This document shows positions 1-10,695 of a stretch of DNA of 64,000 nucleotides, piece by piece (position 1 is the first letter of the stretch; every line of letters starts with the position of its first letter). Where the stretch lies: the NCBI GenBank assembly GCA_028820215.1, contig JAPPKD010000138.1, positions 1 through 64,000 on the forward strand. Direction: 5' to 3'. The DNA is from Spirochaetaceae bacterium (GTDB taxonomy: Bacteria > Spirochaetota > Spirochaetia > SZUA-6 > Bin103). The translations under genes were made by a program, and so were the position numbers. The notes beneath the pieces are model-generated. The model was not told the DNA's origin, searched no databases, and worked only from the letters and a program-made list of their open reading frames with translations.

Positions 1-942
1 CCGTGTTTCTCCCATGCCAACGCCGGTCCGACCCGGCCGGTGGGGAAGCTTGACACGGGCGGTTCCGCCGTCCGCGTCCGAGTGGCAAGTACCAAGGCGT
101 CGGTTCGACTCGGCGAGCGACCGTTCGACCAGATCCCGTTTTCCGTCAAGCTTGCCACCTCCCGCGAAAGCGGCGCCCGTTTCCGAGGCTTCAAGTTCGC
201 ATCAATTACCGCTATTGCAGCCCATCTCTCCGGAGTTCGAAAGATTGTTGTACCCGAAAGCGGACAGGGATCTTTGGGGCCCGTTCTGCTGCCGCTACAC
301 AACACGTGCGCTGACTACCGTAATCATCCCAGCTTCTTCCGACAAATGGAACGCTTCATAGATGCGCTCCTGAGGTACTCACTCGTGTACGACCAGCCCC
401 GACTATGGTACACGAAGGGTGAGACAATTGGGGCCTTTCTCGCTCAATCTGAAATGTCCCGAGAGTCCATACTGAATACGCGGTCCTGCTGGCAGCAGCG
501 CTGGAATGCACGCTTCGCTGGCAAGCTCAGACAGTGCGGTCTGTGCGTAGCTTGTCTGCTGAGGCGGATGAGCATGCACGCAGCCGGCATCACCGAGCCT
601 CCAGACACGTATCTCATCGATGACCTAACCGTTTCTTGTTACAAGCGCGCGGTCTCATTGCATCCTTGTAAGCGGTTGAGTCGCACACTAGTAGAGTACG
701 GTAGCGTCGGTGCGCGACACCTCCAGCGACTGGCTGAAATGGCGCATCTGCCGTATCTTCACGCTCGCCCGCATGTCTTCGAGCTCGCACGAGCCACGGG
801 ATTGTCTGAAGCGTGCGTCCGCCAAGCGCTTACGCGGCTGCTGCTACAACACGCGCAGGAATGGTCGCGCTTTATGCGTGCGCAAGGACCACGAAGTTTC
901 ATATCGAACTGGACAATGGGAGCTCTAGATGCCCGATCTTAA
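1..942 (+). CDS. QueC/QatC-like protein, C-terminal part
   Basis: The reading frame is open from base 1, so the N-terminus lies outside the window; the GTG at 40 is probably not the true start. What remains resembles the C-terminal half of QueC-type 7-deazaguanine synthases: a SRESGARFRGF segment, then VPESGQGSLGPVLLPL (compare the VPENG...NPPL stretch of the family), an N-H-P helix region, and a CGLCVAC cysteine cluster of the QueC zinc-site type. QueC itself makes preQ0, but QueC-like proteins are also found in antiphage systems such as Qat (QatC), where they act without a queuosine pathway. The stop overlaps the next gene by 14 bases, so it is probably co-translated with an ImmA/IrrE protein and a PIN nuclease. 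That context favours a defence role over queuosine synthesis. Family assignment is moderately firm; the defence role is inferred. Confidence 0.6.
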   Translation, partial: PCFSHANAGPTRPVGKLDTGGSAVRVRVASTKASVRLGERPFDQIPFSVKLATSRESGARFRGFKFASITAIAAHLSGVRKIVVPESGQGSLGPVLLPLHNTCADYRNHPSFFRQMERFIDALLRYSLVYDQPRLWYTKGETIGAFLAQSEMSRESILNTRSCWQQRWNARFAGKLRQCGLCVACLLRRMSMHAAGITEPPDTYLIDDLTVSCYKRAVSLHPCKRLSRTLVEYGSVGARHLQRLAEMAHLPYLHARPHVFELARATGLSEACVRQALTRLLLQHAQEWSRFMRAQGPRSFISNWTMGALDARS

Positions 943-2116
943 TGAAATCAGTAGCCACGAAATCGGACGACGACTTCGCCTCGCCCGGGAAATAGCCGGC
1001 ATCCGGCAGGAGACGGCTGCTCAAGTGATAGGTGTCTCTCGCCCGACGTTAGTCTCTATCGAGAAGGGTGCGAGGCGTGTGCGCATTCATGAGATTCGAC
1101 GTCTTGCGCATCATTACGGCACTTCGGTTAACGCTCTGCTTCGTCGTGAAGCCGTCCATACAGATCTGGTTCCTCGCTTCCGCAAGCTCTGGCAAGCAGC
1201 CGATGATCAAACAGCAGAAGCCGTGCAATTGCTGAATAGACTTGTGAAAGCTGAAGTCGAACTCGAAAATATTCTCGGCATCTCTCGACGCATTGCCTAC
1301 CCGCCGGAGCGTGGGATCAACAGCGGCGACGTGAACGAGCTCGCCGAGCTTCATGCGTCCGAGCTCCGGCGCTGGCTTGGGATCGGTAACGGCCCGGTCG
1401 TGGATGTCTTCGGCATGATCGAGTTGGACCTTGGTATTCGGCTCTACCAGCGCCGCCTTTCCTCTCAGTCTAGAGTCGCGGGCCTTTTTGCCTATGACGC
1501 AGCAGTGGGTGCGTGCATCCTGTTGAACGCGAATCATCCACTTAGACGGCGGATCCAATCGGCTGTTCACGAGTTGGGACACTTCATCGGTACACGCCAG
1601 GCACCCGAGGTGCTCGAAGATACCGAGCGGTTCCTCTCCCGGGAGGAGCGCTACGCAAGCGCCTTCGGGCGGGCCTTCTTGACTCCACGGCAGGGCTTCA
1701 AGGAGAGCTTTCGGCAGCTAACGGCCGGTGCTGAGAGGCTCACGCGGCGGCATGTCATCCTACTTGCTCACCGCCACCACATTTCGCGCGAAGCTTGCGT
1801 CCGGCGCCTGGAGGAACTAGAGCTGGTCAACAAGGGCGCTTGGGCTTGGTTTGAAGCCAACGGACGGATATCCGATGCACAGGAGCTTGAGGTCCTTGGG
1901 GCCGCTTCAGAAACGCGCGATCCGGCCAAGGACGAATCCAACCGGCCGATGTCACACCGAATGAGCCTAATGGCTCATGCAGCTTGGAAGCGGGGCCTCA
2001 TGTCCGAAGGCCAGCTAGCCGAGATGCTGGATCTGCATCGCGTGGAACTGCGTGAAGTGATCGACCAGATCGAAACTGAGGATAGGGAGACGGATGATCT
2101 ACTCAAGCTGTATTGA
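929..2116 (+). CDS. XRE-type HTH regulator with ImmA/IrrE metallopeptidase domain
   Basis: A 395-residue protein with an N-terminal helix-turn-helix of the XRE type (residues about 9-65, including GIRQETAAQVIGVSRPTL) and a zinc-metallopeptidase domain carrying HELGH at residues 214-218. Proteins of this architecture usually bind DNA as repressors and cleave a partner, often a repressor or antitoxin, when triggered by stress or phage. The start overlaps the upstream QueC-like gene by 14 bases and the stop overlaps the PIN gene by 23 bases, so the three form a tight operon. An additional C-terminal helical segment (about 330-395) follows the peptidase domain; it contains a further HTH-like stretch (LMSEGQLAEMLDLHRVELREVI). 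The same HTH-peptidase plus PIN arrangement recurs at 20,743-22,350 with different sequences. Domain calls are firm; the target is unknown. Confidence 0.85.
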   Translation: MPDLNEISSHEIGRRLRLAREIAGIRQETAAQVIGVSRPTLVSIEKGARRVRIHEIRRLAHHYGTSVNALLRREAVHTDLVPRFRKLWQAADDQTAEAVQLLNRLVKAEVELENILGISRRIAYPPERGINSGDVNELAELHASELRRWLGIGNGPVVDVFGMIELDLGIRLYQRRLSSQSRVAGLFAYDAAVGACILLNANHPLRRRIQSAVHELGHFIGTRQAPEVLEDTERFLSREERYASAFGRAFLTPRQGFKESFRQLTAGAERLTRRHVILLAHRHHISREACVRRLEELELVNKGAWAWFEANGRISDAQELEVLGAASETRDPAKDESNRPMSHRMSLMAHAAWKRGLMSEGQLAEMLDLHRVELREVIDQIETEDRETDDLLKLY

Positions 2117-2750
2117 CAACGTGGCCTCCCTAGTTCTCGATACGAGCGTCCTAATAAACCTACACGCAAGCGGCGTCGGCGGCGACATTATCGCAGCTTT
2201 GCCGCACGATATTCTAGTGCCGCAGGTCGCCGCGGACGAGTTGCAGCGCGAGAGGACCAAGGAGACGGGCCAGCAGCTATTCATTCAGAGGCTGGTCGGG
2301 ACCCATAAGGCACGGCTCATCGAGATGGATGAACGTGAGCAGATGTTATTCAGTCGCCTTGTCTCTGGGAGTCCCTCTCTTGGTGACGGTGAGGCCGCGA
2401 CGATTGCCATCGGCGTCTCCCGCGATCGGTTGCCGATCATTGACGAGCGGAAAGGACGGCTACTCGCACAGGTACATCTGGCGGGAAACGAGCCAGGATG
2501 GTCTCTGGACCTCTTTCTTGATCCACGGGTCATGGCCACTCTCGGTATCAATGAGGCGGTTGAGGCTCTCTACTTAGCGCTCCGTTACGGTCGAATGCGA
2601 ATCCACAAGGAGCACTGCGACGGGGTGGTCAAGCTCATCGGGTACAGAAGGGCGCTTGAGTGCAACAGCCTTCCGGGATACAAAGTACGCAGAGGACAAT
2701 GGGAAGTAGCAGTAGCCGCGGCTTCGGGACAACGGTGCAAGTCGGCCTGA
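2094..2750 (+). CDS. PIN-domain ribonuclease-like protein
   Basis: A 218-residue protein. The acidic residues expected of a PIN nuclease are visible: LDTSVLIN near the N-terminus, DGEAATIAIG in the middle and PIIDERKGR further on. PIN proteins are Mg-dependent RNases that often act as toxins. The ATG at 2094 has a purine-rich AGGGAG a few bases upstream and lies inside the end of the ImmA/IrrE gene, which implies translational coupling. A GTG at 2121, just past that gene's stop, would also give a conventional PIN N-terminus but has no visible ribosome-binding site. The residues after about 165 are not recognised. Together with the preceding gene it looks like a regulator-protease/toxin pair, here with a QueC-like third member. 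Confidence 0.75.
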   Translation: MIYSSCIDNVASLVLDTSVLINLHASGVGGDIIAALPHDILVPQVAADELQRERTKETGQQLFIQRLVGTHKARLIEMDEREQMLFSRLVSGSPSLGDGEAATIAIGVSRDRLPIIDERKGRLLAQVHLAGNEPGWSLDLFLDPRVMATLGINEAVEALYLALRYGRMRIHKEHCDGVVKLIGYRRALECNSLPGYKVRRGQWEVAVAAASGQRCKSA

Positions 2751-2890
2751 AGACTGCCGGATATTTTCCTGTCGGGTCTCAGAAAAAGGGGCCAGAGACG
2801 TGGTGGTTGTCGCGCCAGCGCCTGGGCGACGAGGTGAAGTCTCACGGTAAACTGAGCGGAATGAAGACAAATAGGCGGGGTAGCTGACCC

Positions 2891-3217
2891 ATGAGGCATG
2901 GAGAAAGTTACCCCGAAACGAGCACGCGACTGAAAATCCATCTGGAGCTTGACGGCAAGCGCCTGGAGGAACGGAGGCACAGGACAAGGACTACCCGGTG
3001 GCCGCGGCCGCGGCGCTGCCCGGGGTGCGGCGGGCGGCTGCTGCGGGGGCACGGGTACGTGTAGCTCTTGGACGACTTCGCGGGGCCGCTGTGGATAAAG
3101 TGCTACCGCTGCCCGGTGTGCCGAGCGGTGCAACAACGCTGCGTCCGAGGAGCTGCTTGCGGGGGTTGTGGGCCGCCGTGGTGTCTCATCGTGGTCGGCG
3201 TGTCACCCGGATGGTGA
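2891..3217 (+). pseudogene. Remnant of a zinc-ribbon protein with an in-frame stop
   Basis: One frame starts at ATG 2891 and runs 57 codons to a TAG at 3062-3064, then continues open to TGA at 3215-3217. Both sides of the TAG read as one zinc-ribbon: RRCPGCGGRLL before it, and DDFAGPLWIKCYRCPVCRAV after it. Two C-x2-C pairs like these are typical of the N-terminal zinc-binding part of transposase-related proteins, so this is probably a decayed mobile-element gene. The stretch from 2751 to 2890 and from 3218 to 3323 holds nothing else I can recognise. The insertion sequence downstream begins 111 bases after this remnant. No family name is claimed. Confidence 0.45.
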
Positions 3218-3323
3218 TTTGTTACCGACGAATGTTAGGGGCATTCATACTTCATACCGGCATAGGAGGGTGTCTGCTGCATCTGGGTGTCATGGGTAGG
3301 GCGGCGGCAGGGCGTCAGTGCCC

Positions 3324-3327
3324 TTAG
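3324..3327. repeat. Left TTAG target-site duplication
   Basis: TTAG directly precedes the left terminal repeat of the insertion sequence and is repeated at 5040-5043. Because the element ends themselves read TTAG and CTAG, the exact boundary could shift by a few bases. Confidence 0.6.
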
Positions 3328-5039
3328 TTAGTTCCTGTCCGTAAACTCACAACTCGTTTGATGGGCTTGAGTTGAGGCTCGAGAGGGGGCGGACAAAGAA
3401 ACGGTGTTTCGGCTACCATCGTTGGTGAAGTCCAAAACGACAGCCGAAACACCGGAGGTCAGATGCGCTCCACACGCACCATCCAGCCCAGCGTATTCCA
3501 AGCGCCCGTAGTTGTCCATCCCATCGCCGAAGAGCTGGAACGTGCTTCCGGATGGCTCGATCAGCACCCGGATTTGCTCGACGTGGTTGGCCGCTGTGTT
3601 GGCGGCTCGGTCGCCTGTGGGCGGCGCGGGCTGACCTGCGAGACGATCCTGCGCTGCGCGGTGCTCAAACACCTGATGGGCTACTCGTACCGGGCGTTGG
3701 AGTTCGCGTTGCACGATTCGGCCACCATGCAGCGCTTCGCGCGGGTCGATCCGCACGAGGTGCCGAAAAAGTCGGCGTTGCACGCCGGCATCAAGGCGAT
3801 CGACGCCGAGGTCTGGAGAAGCATCGACGGCGTGCTGTTGCAGGACGCCAAGCTGCGGGGGGTCGAGTCGGGCACTCAGGTGCGCATCGACTCCACGGTG
3901 ACCGACACGGACATCCTGGAACCGTCGGACAGCCGCCTGCTGTACGACGGCGTGCGGGTGCTGACGCGGTTGCTGCGACAGGCGCGGCGGCACCTGCCGT
4001 GGGTGTCGTTTTGCGACCACTGCCGCGCTGCCAAGCGACGCGAGCAGGAGATCCGCTCGGGGCGCGGTGCACGGCGGCGGGCGGCCACCTACCGGCGGCT
4101 GCTGAGGCTGGTGGCTCAGACGACCGGCTACGCGGCGGCGGCGCGGGCTCGCGTGTGTTGCGTAACTGAGCCATGGGCCGAGAGTTGGTGTGCCGAGGTG
4201 GGCGCCTACCTGGAGCTGATCGCGCGGGTGGTCGACCAGACCAAGCGACGCGTGTTCGACGGCGAAACGGTGCCGGCCAGCGAGAAGGTGGTGAGCCTGT
4301 TCGAGCCGCATACCGACATCATCGTCAAGGGCGGGCGTGCGACCGAGTACGGGCACAAGATCAACCTGAGCTCAGGGCGCAGCGGGTTGGTGCTTGATGT
4401 GGTGGTCGAGGCGGGCAACCCGGCCGACAGTACGCGCTGCCTGCCGATGCTGAGGCGGCATGTGGAGTTCTTCGGCGAGCCGCCGAAGCGGGCGGCTTTT
4501 GATGGCGAATATGCGTCGCGGGAGAATCTGACGGAGGCCAAGAAGTTGGGCGTGGAGCACGTGATGTTCCACAAGAAGCGTGGTCTGGAGCAGACCGCCA
4601 TGGCGGCTTCGGCGTGGATTTACGACCAACTGAAGCGCTTTCGGGCCGGTGCGGAAGCAGGCATCTCGTATCTGAAGCGATGCTTTGGTCTGGAACGCTG
4701 CAACTGGCGTGGCTGGGACCATTTTCAGGCATATGTGCACTCGGCCGTGTTCGCCCACAACCTGATGCGGCTGGTTCGCTTACTTCCCATTGAGGCAATC
4801 TGGCGGAGTCGGTTTTCCTTCTCTTACAATTTCGCAGGTGCATTGATGGGATTCGTGCGAGCTCGATCTCTCGATAGCGCCGAACATATCGCCGATGGCC
4901 CCGAAATCGGCTCCCCAAGGGGTGTCAAAACCAAGCTCGTCTGTGTCCGATTCCTGATTCCCACAGGTCCTGTCTACCCCCGAGACGCTCTGCCCCTGAC
5001 TCGCTCCCCCGAAACCGGGGATTGCCGGACAGGAACTAG
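3328..5039 (+). mobile_element. Complete ISNCY-type insertion sequence
   Basis: The element of 1712 bp has near-perfect terminal inverted repeats: TTAGTTCCTGTCCG at 3328-3341, and at 5026-5039 the complement of CTAGTTCCTGTCCG (13 of 14 match). Both ends are flanked by TTAG (3324-3327 and 5040-5043), which fits a 4-bp target duplication. It holds one transposase gene. The transposase resembles ISNCY-family proteins of the IS1202/ISLbi1/ISDol1 kind rather than IS5 or IS1182, judged from its N-terminal PVVVHPIAEELE and central RIDSTVTDTDI segments. Ends and frame look intact, so it may be active. Confidence 0.8.
3402..3454 (+). promoter_or_regulatory. Leader stem-loop before the transposase start
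   Basis: A perfect 13-bp inverted repeat, CGGTGTTTCGGCT at 3402-3414 and its complement at 3442-3454, sits in the leader of the transposase gene. The right arm runs into the GGAGG ribosome-binding site (3454-3458) eight bases before ATG 3463. If folded on a long read-through transcript it could hide the binding site and limit translation, a common safeguard in insertion sequences. The role is inferred. Confidence 0.5.
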
Positions 5040-5043
5040 TTAG
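3463..5043 (+). CDS. ISNCY-type transposase (DDE)
   Basis: A 526-residue transposase. The N-terminal part resembles ISNCY-family proteins (PVVVHPIAEELE, GLTCETILRCAVLKHLMGYSYRALEFAL, a transposase DNA-binding region). The first catalytic Asp is probably in RIDSTVTDTDI (about residue 145), the second in AAFDGEYASRENL, and the Glu lies in the AGISYLKRCFGLERCNWRG region. The start ATG has GGAGG eight bases before it. The frame runs through the right terminal repeat and stops on a TAG that belongs to the flanking TTAG target site, so the last residues are encoded by the element end and the stop by the host. Nothing suggests inactivation. Confidence 0.85.
   Translation: MRSTRTIQPSVFQAPVVVHPIAEELERASGWLDQHPDLLDVVGRCVGGSVACGRRGLTCETILRCAVLKHLMGYSYRALEFALHDSATMQRFARVDPHEVPKKSALHAGIKAIDAEVWRSIDGVLLQDAKLRGVESGTQVRIDSTVTDTDILEPSDSRLLYDGVRVLTRLLRQARRHLPWVSFCDHCRAAKRREQEIRSGRGARRRAATYRRLLRLVAQTTGYAAAARARVCCVTEPWAESWCAEVGAYLELIARVVDQTKRRVFDGETVPASEKVVSLFEPHTDIIVKGGRATEYGHKINLSSGRSGLVLDVVVEAGNPADSTRCLPMLRRHVEFFGEPPKRAAFDGEYASRENLTEAKKLGVEHVMFHKKRGLEQTAMAASAWIYDQLKRFRAGAEAGISYLKRCFGLERCNWRGWDHFQAYVHSAVFAHNLMRLVRLLPIEAIWRSRFSFSYNFAGALMGFVRARSLDSAEHIADGPEIGSPRGVKTKLVCVRFLIPTGPVYPRDALPLTRSPETGDCRTGTS
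5040..5043. repeat. Right TTAG target-site duplication
   Basis: TTAG directly follows the right terminal repeat. Its last three bases, TAG at 5041-5043, serve as the stop codon of the transposase gene. Confidence 0.6.
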
Positions 5044-5139
5044 CTCAACACAGCCTGATGCTCCTCGGGATGCCTTGCCCTGCCAACATCCAGGAAGCAC
5101 GGCCAGACCGGCGGGGAAGGCACGATCTTCTTGAGGCCG

Positions 5140-6231
5140 TTACGGTAATGGTAGCGACGGGTGAAATGCGGCCGTGCGGATGAGGGCAAGTTTGGCTCCG
5201 GTATGAGGCGCTGAGACGACGTTGTGGAGGATGTGTTGTAGCCGCTCCACTCCGATCTCGGCTCTCGCGTTGACCAACACGTTGAGTTGATGGTCGCTCA
5301 ACTGGTCAAGCTGACGCAGATCATCCAGGATGTGGGGACCGTCGTCCGCGGCGGTATGGCTGACCTTGACGTCGTACAGATGATCCCGGATCAGGAACTT
5401 CAGGTGGCCGATCGCGTCCGCGTCGTCGCCGACTTCGGCGACGATCCTGCGCACCAAGCGGCCGGCGGCTTCGCGGGCGCCTCCCCCGGCTGCGTCCACC
5501 CGCACCTCGGCGTCGAGCCAGGCGAGCGCCTCCTCGCCGGCGCCGTAGCGCGAGTAGTCGATGCTGAGTTCGCGCGCGCCGGCTTCAGCGGTAGCTGGAT
5601 GACCGGGGTCGCAGAGCGCTTCGACCCATCCGACGACACCGGCCGGTGTGCGTCCGTCCTGACGGAGTACGGTCTGGCCTGGGCCGGGGATGTCCGAGCC
5701 GTTGTCGGAAGCGGCCGGAGCGGGCGGATCGGTCACCAGATCCCACTTGCTCGCCACCAGCAGCGGTGCCTCGTGGAGCTGTTCCAGGAACAGATATGCG
5801 ATGTCGCCTGCCCACGGCAGCGGCTCGCCAGCCTGAAGCCGGAGCATCAGTCGCGCGTCCACCATCGCCGTGAGCGACACCCGATCGACCGGGCCAGCGG
5901 CCGACCGCAGTAGCGGCCTCACCACGGTCGCGACTAGGTCGGCGCACGAGCCCACGGCCTCGGCGAACACGTGCTGCGCGCCGTCCCGGCGCGCCTCGGC
6001 CAGCAGCTCGACCAGTTGATCGTATCGGCAGCAGAAGCAGCCGCCCGTGACCTCGCGGGTCGGAAAGGAGGCCTGCAGGAACGCCGTGTCGACCAGCAGC
6101 GTGCCCTGGTCGTTGGTGATCACGGCCGCCGCCTCGCCACGCTGCCGCAACAGCTCGCATGCGCTGTGGATCGCCGTGGTCTTGCCGCTGCCCAGGAACC
6201 CACCGACCAGATGGACCGTCACGCCCGCCAT
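5140..6231 (-). CDS. CobW/COG0523-family GTPase
   Basis: A 363-residue P-loop GTPase of the CobW/COG0523 metallochaperone group, which supplies metals such as Zn or Co to client proteins. The Walker A GGFLGSGKTT lies at the N-terminus, the family's metal-binding GGCFCC motif follows at about residue 66, and SKWDL takes the place of the NKxD base-specificity motif. The ATG at 6231 was chosen over a GTG at 6255, because the latter would overlap the upstream methyltransferase remnant. It lies immediately downstream of that truncated gene on the same strand, so the junction probably arose by rearrangement. The C-terminus (after about 300) is short and unremarkable. The region 5044-5139 downstream holds no gene I can support. 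Confidence 0.75.
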   Translation of the reverse strand: MAGVTVHLVGGFLGSGKTTAIHSACELLRQRGEAAAVITNDQGTLLVDTAFLQASFPTREVTGGCFCCRYDQLVELLAEARRDGAQHVFAEAVGSCADLVATVVRPLLRSAAGPVDRVSLTAMVDARLMLRLQAGEPLPWAGDIAYLFLEQLHEAPLLVASKWDLVTDPPAPAASDNGSDIPGPGQTVLRQDGRTPAGVVGWVEALCDPGHPATAEAGARELSIDYSRYGAGEEALAWLDAEVRVDAAGGGAREAAGRLVRRIVAEVGDDADAIGHLKFLIRDHLYDVKVSHTAADDGPHILDDLRQLDQLSDHQLNVLVNARAEIGVERLQHILHNVVSAPHTGAKLALIRTAAFHPSLPLP

Positions 6232-6235
6232 GGCA

Positions 6236-8659
<2,424 letters not shown>

Positions 8660-8702
8660 CACACGGGCGGACGTGTAGCCGATGGTGCATGCAGGCAAAG
8701 TC

Positions 8703-9605
8703 CTATGGTCCATGCCCGGACGGCGCAGAAGCCGACTCGGCCAGAATGGCGGCGATCCCGGTGCCGACCCGTTCAGCCGCCGCTTCGATCTCCCGGTCGC
8801 TGACGTGCGCATAGCGCAGGGTCATCCGGGTTCGGCTATGCCCGAGCAGACGTGAGACCACCGGAAGCGGGACGCTTCGCATCACGGCATGGCTGGCGAA
8901 CGTATGGCGGAGATCGTGCAGCCGTGCATCTTCGATACCCGCTTGGCGACGCACCTTGCGCCAGAGCGACAGCTCGGAAGACCGTGCGTGCGATGGATCA
9001 GCCGCCGAGGGGAAGACATACGGACTCGGTGTCCGCGGCTGGCGATTCAGAATCGCGCGAGCTTGGCCGCTGAGAAAGACTGTTCGAGGGCCGGCCTTGG
9101 AGTCCGCCAAGCGTAGCGTGTCCCCGTCGATCTCCGTCCACCGCAGGTGCATGAGCTCGCCTTTCCGGCAGCCTGTCAACAGCAGCAAGCGGATGATCTC
9201 GGCTTGCTGGCGGCCCGACTCGCGCCCGCGATGGGCATCCAAAGCTGCGTGCAGGCGGTCCACCTCCGTTCGCGACAGGAAGCGCGTTGGCTTTGGGCGT
9301 CGGTTGCGCGCCACTCCCTGCGTCGGATTGGTCGGCAGATAACCGTAGGTCACGGCGCTGTTCAAGATCTGCCGCAGCACGTCGAGCGTGCGATTTGCCC
9401 CTCCGGGGGCAACCATGCTGTAGCGATCAAACCATGAATGCACGGCACGGCGATCGATCCGATCGAGGCGTCGGCATCCGAAGGTCGGAATCAGTTGCGT
9501 TCGCAGGGCGCTGTCCATGCGTTTGCGGGTCGACGGCTTGCAGCGTTCATAGGTGGCGGTCTTCCATTCTCCTGCCACGAACTCTTGCAGTGTGGGCACG
9601 GTCAT
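8703..9605 (-). CDS. Tyrosine recombinase (integrase) 1
   Basis: A 300-residue phage-type integrase. An N-terminal SAM-like core-binding domain (residues 1-110) precedes the catalytic domain, where the Arg box TGCRKGE, the box HDLRHT (His-x-x-Arg), and [13 protein letters not shown] with the nucleophilic Tyr are all visible. It starts three bases after the stop of recombinase 2, so the two are co-transcribed. The two proteins share segments such as DSK-GPRTV-LS and RLLLLTGCR and are ancient duplicates. It lacks the usual arm-binding N-terminal domain. The pair sits between the two inverted methyltransferase genes, which suggests a role in DNA rearrangement there or in mobility of the island. 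Confidence 0.85.
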   Translation of the reverse strand: MTVPTLQEFVAGEWKTATYERCKPSTRKRMDSALRTQLIPTFGCRRLDRIDRRAVHSWFDRYSMVAPGGANRTLDVLRQILNSAVTYGYLPTNPTQGVARNRRPKPTRFLSRTEVDRLHAALDAHRGRESGRQQAEIIRLLLLTGCRKGELMHLRWTEIDGDTLRLADSKAGPRTVFLSGQARAILNRQPRTPSPYVFPSAADPSHARSSELSLWRKVRRQAGIEDARLHDLRHTFASHAVMRSVPLPVVSRLLGHSRTRMTLRYAHVSDREIEAAAERVGTGIAAILAESASAPSGHGP

Positions 9606-9608
9606 GGC

Positions 9609-10562
9609 TCAACTTGCCAACGATTTACCGACGGCCTCGACGGCATCGCGAACCAGCGCGTCGGCGAAGTGGGTATACCTGAGGGTACTGGCCGGATCGC
9701 GGTGTCCAAGCAGGCGCCCAATCGTGAGGACCGTCTCACCCTGTCGCAGCGCGAAGCTCGCGTAGCTGTGGCGAAGGTCATGCAGCCGGAGATCCGGCAA
9801 GCCTGCCTCCTCTCGGAGCGCGCGCCAAGAGCGGTCTAGCGTCCCAGCAGACAGCGGGCCGGTGCCCGTCGACGCGGGGAACATCCACGGGCCCGTCCGG
9901 GGCAGGCGATCGAGTACTGCGCGGGCGGGCGACGATAGCCACACCGTTCTCGGTCCGCTCTTGCTGTCACGGAGAAACAGATGGCCCTCGCGATAGTCCT
10001 GCCAGCGAACACCTCGGACCTCGCCCTGTCGACATCCTGTCAGTAACAGTAGGCGGATTGCTGAAGCTGGCACCGGAGACGTGCCGTCGTGGGCAGCGAG
10101 GGCAACGCCCAGACGGCGGGCCTCGTCGGCGGTGACGAATCGTTCGCGTGCCCGGTGGCGGTACCGTCGGACGCCCGTACACGGGTTGGTGTTGTCCCAC
10201 CGATGGCCATAGAGCTCCGCTTGGCGCAAGATCACGGACAGGACAGGGAGCGAACGAGTCGCCGCGGCGGGTGTCGCGTGCAGCGAGGCCAGCCAACGCT
10301 GCACCTCCGCGCGAGTGATCTCGTCGATGGGACGCTCGCGGAACCAGGGCATGATCTGGTTCCGCAGATAGGAACGGTTCACGGCGACCGTCCGCGGCTT
10401 CCAGGTGCGACCGTATCGCCGAAAGACCTCCTCGGCGACATCCTCGAATCGCGTCGGTTCGCCGATGGTCGGCTTCCAGGCGGCGCGGACTTCGCGCGCA
10501 GGGGCGCTTGGGCCTTGGCGAGGCCGCACGTTCGTTTCGGATGCCTGCGGTGTGTCGGTCAC
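9609..10562 (-). CDS. Tyrosine recombinase (integrase) 2
   Basis: A tyrosine recombinase with a full catalytic set: Arg in [18 protein letters not shown], and GHRDPASTLRYTHF with the Tyr nucleophile. The start GTG at 10562 was chosen because GGGGGA lies six bases upstream (10569-10574), which gives 317 residues. The frame is open back to 10757, and an ATG at 10697 would overlap, head to head, the start codon of the methyltransferase gene, which seems less likely. The recombinase is transcribed away from that methyltransferase and is followed three bases later by recombinase 1. Tandem recombinases of this kind often need each other for integration or inversion. No core site was identified. Confidence 0.8.
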   Translation of the reverse strand: MTDTPQASETNVRPRQGPSAPAREVRAAWKPTIGEPTRFEDVAEEVFRRYGRTWKPRTVAVNRSYLRNQIMPWFRERPIDEITRAEVQRWLASLHATPAAATRSLPVLSVILRQAELYGHRWDNTNPCTGVRRYRHRARERFVTADEARRLGVALAAHDGTSPVPASAIRLLLLTGCRQGEVRGVRWQDYREGHLFLRDSKSGPRTVWLSSPARAVLDRLPRTGPWMFPASTGTGPLSAGTLDRSWRALREEAGLPDLRLHDLRHSYASFALRQGETVLTIGRLLGHRDPASTLRYTHFADALVRDAVEAVGKSLAS

Positions 10563-10651
10563 GAGTGTTCCCCCTACGCCCTCTACCGTCGACGCGACGC
10601 CAGCCAACGCTTGATCGGTTCGATTGCGCCCGGCGAGTGCCGGTCGGTCGG

Positions 10652-10681
10652 TTGAGAGCCTGTGATGGTGTTTCCTATAGA
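10652..10681 (+). promoter_or_regulatory. Predicted promoter of the full-length methyltransferase
   Basis: TTGAGA (10652-10657), an 18-base spacer and TATAGA (10676-10681) match a sigma-70 type promoter. Transcription would begin near 10,688, only about eight bases before the ATG at 10696, leaving no room for a ribosome-binding site. The mRNA would be nearly leaderless. Confidence 0.55.
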
Positions 10682-10695
10682 ATCGGCGCTCGCCC

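Noticed and set aside
5044..5139. A further transposase end on the minus strand after the insertion sequence.
   Set aside because: No motif or inverted repeat supports it; the frames are short.
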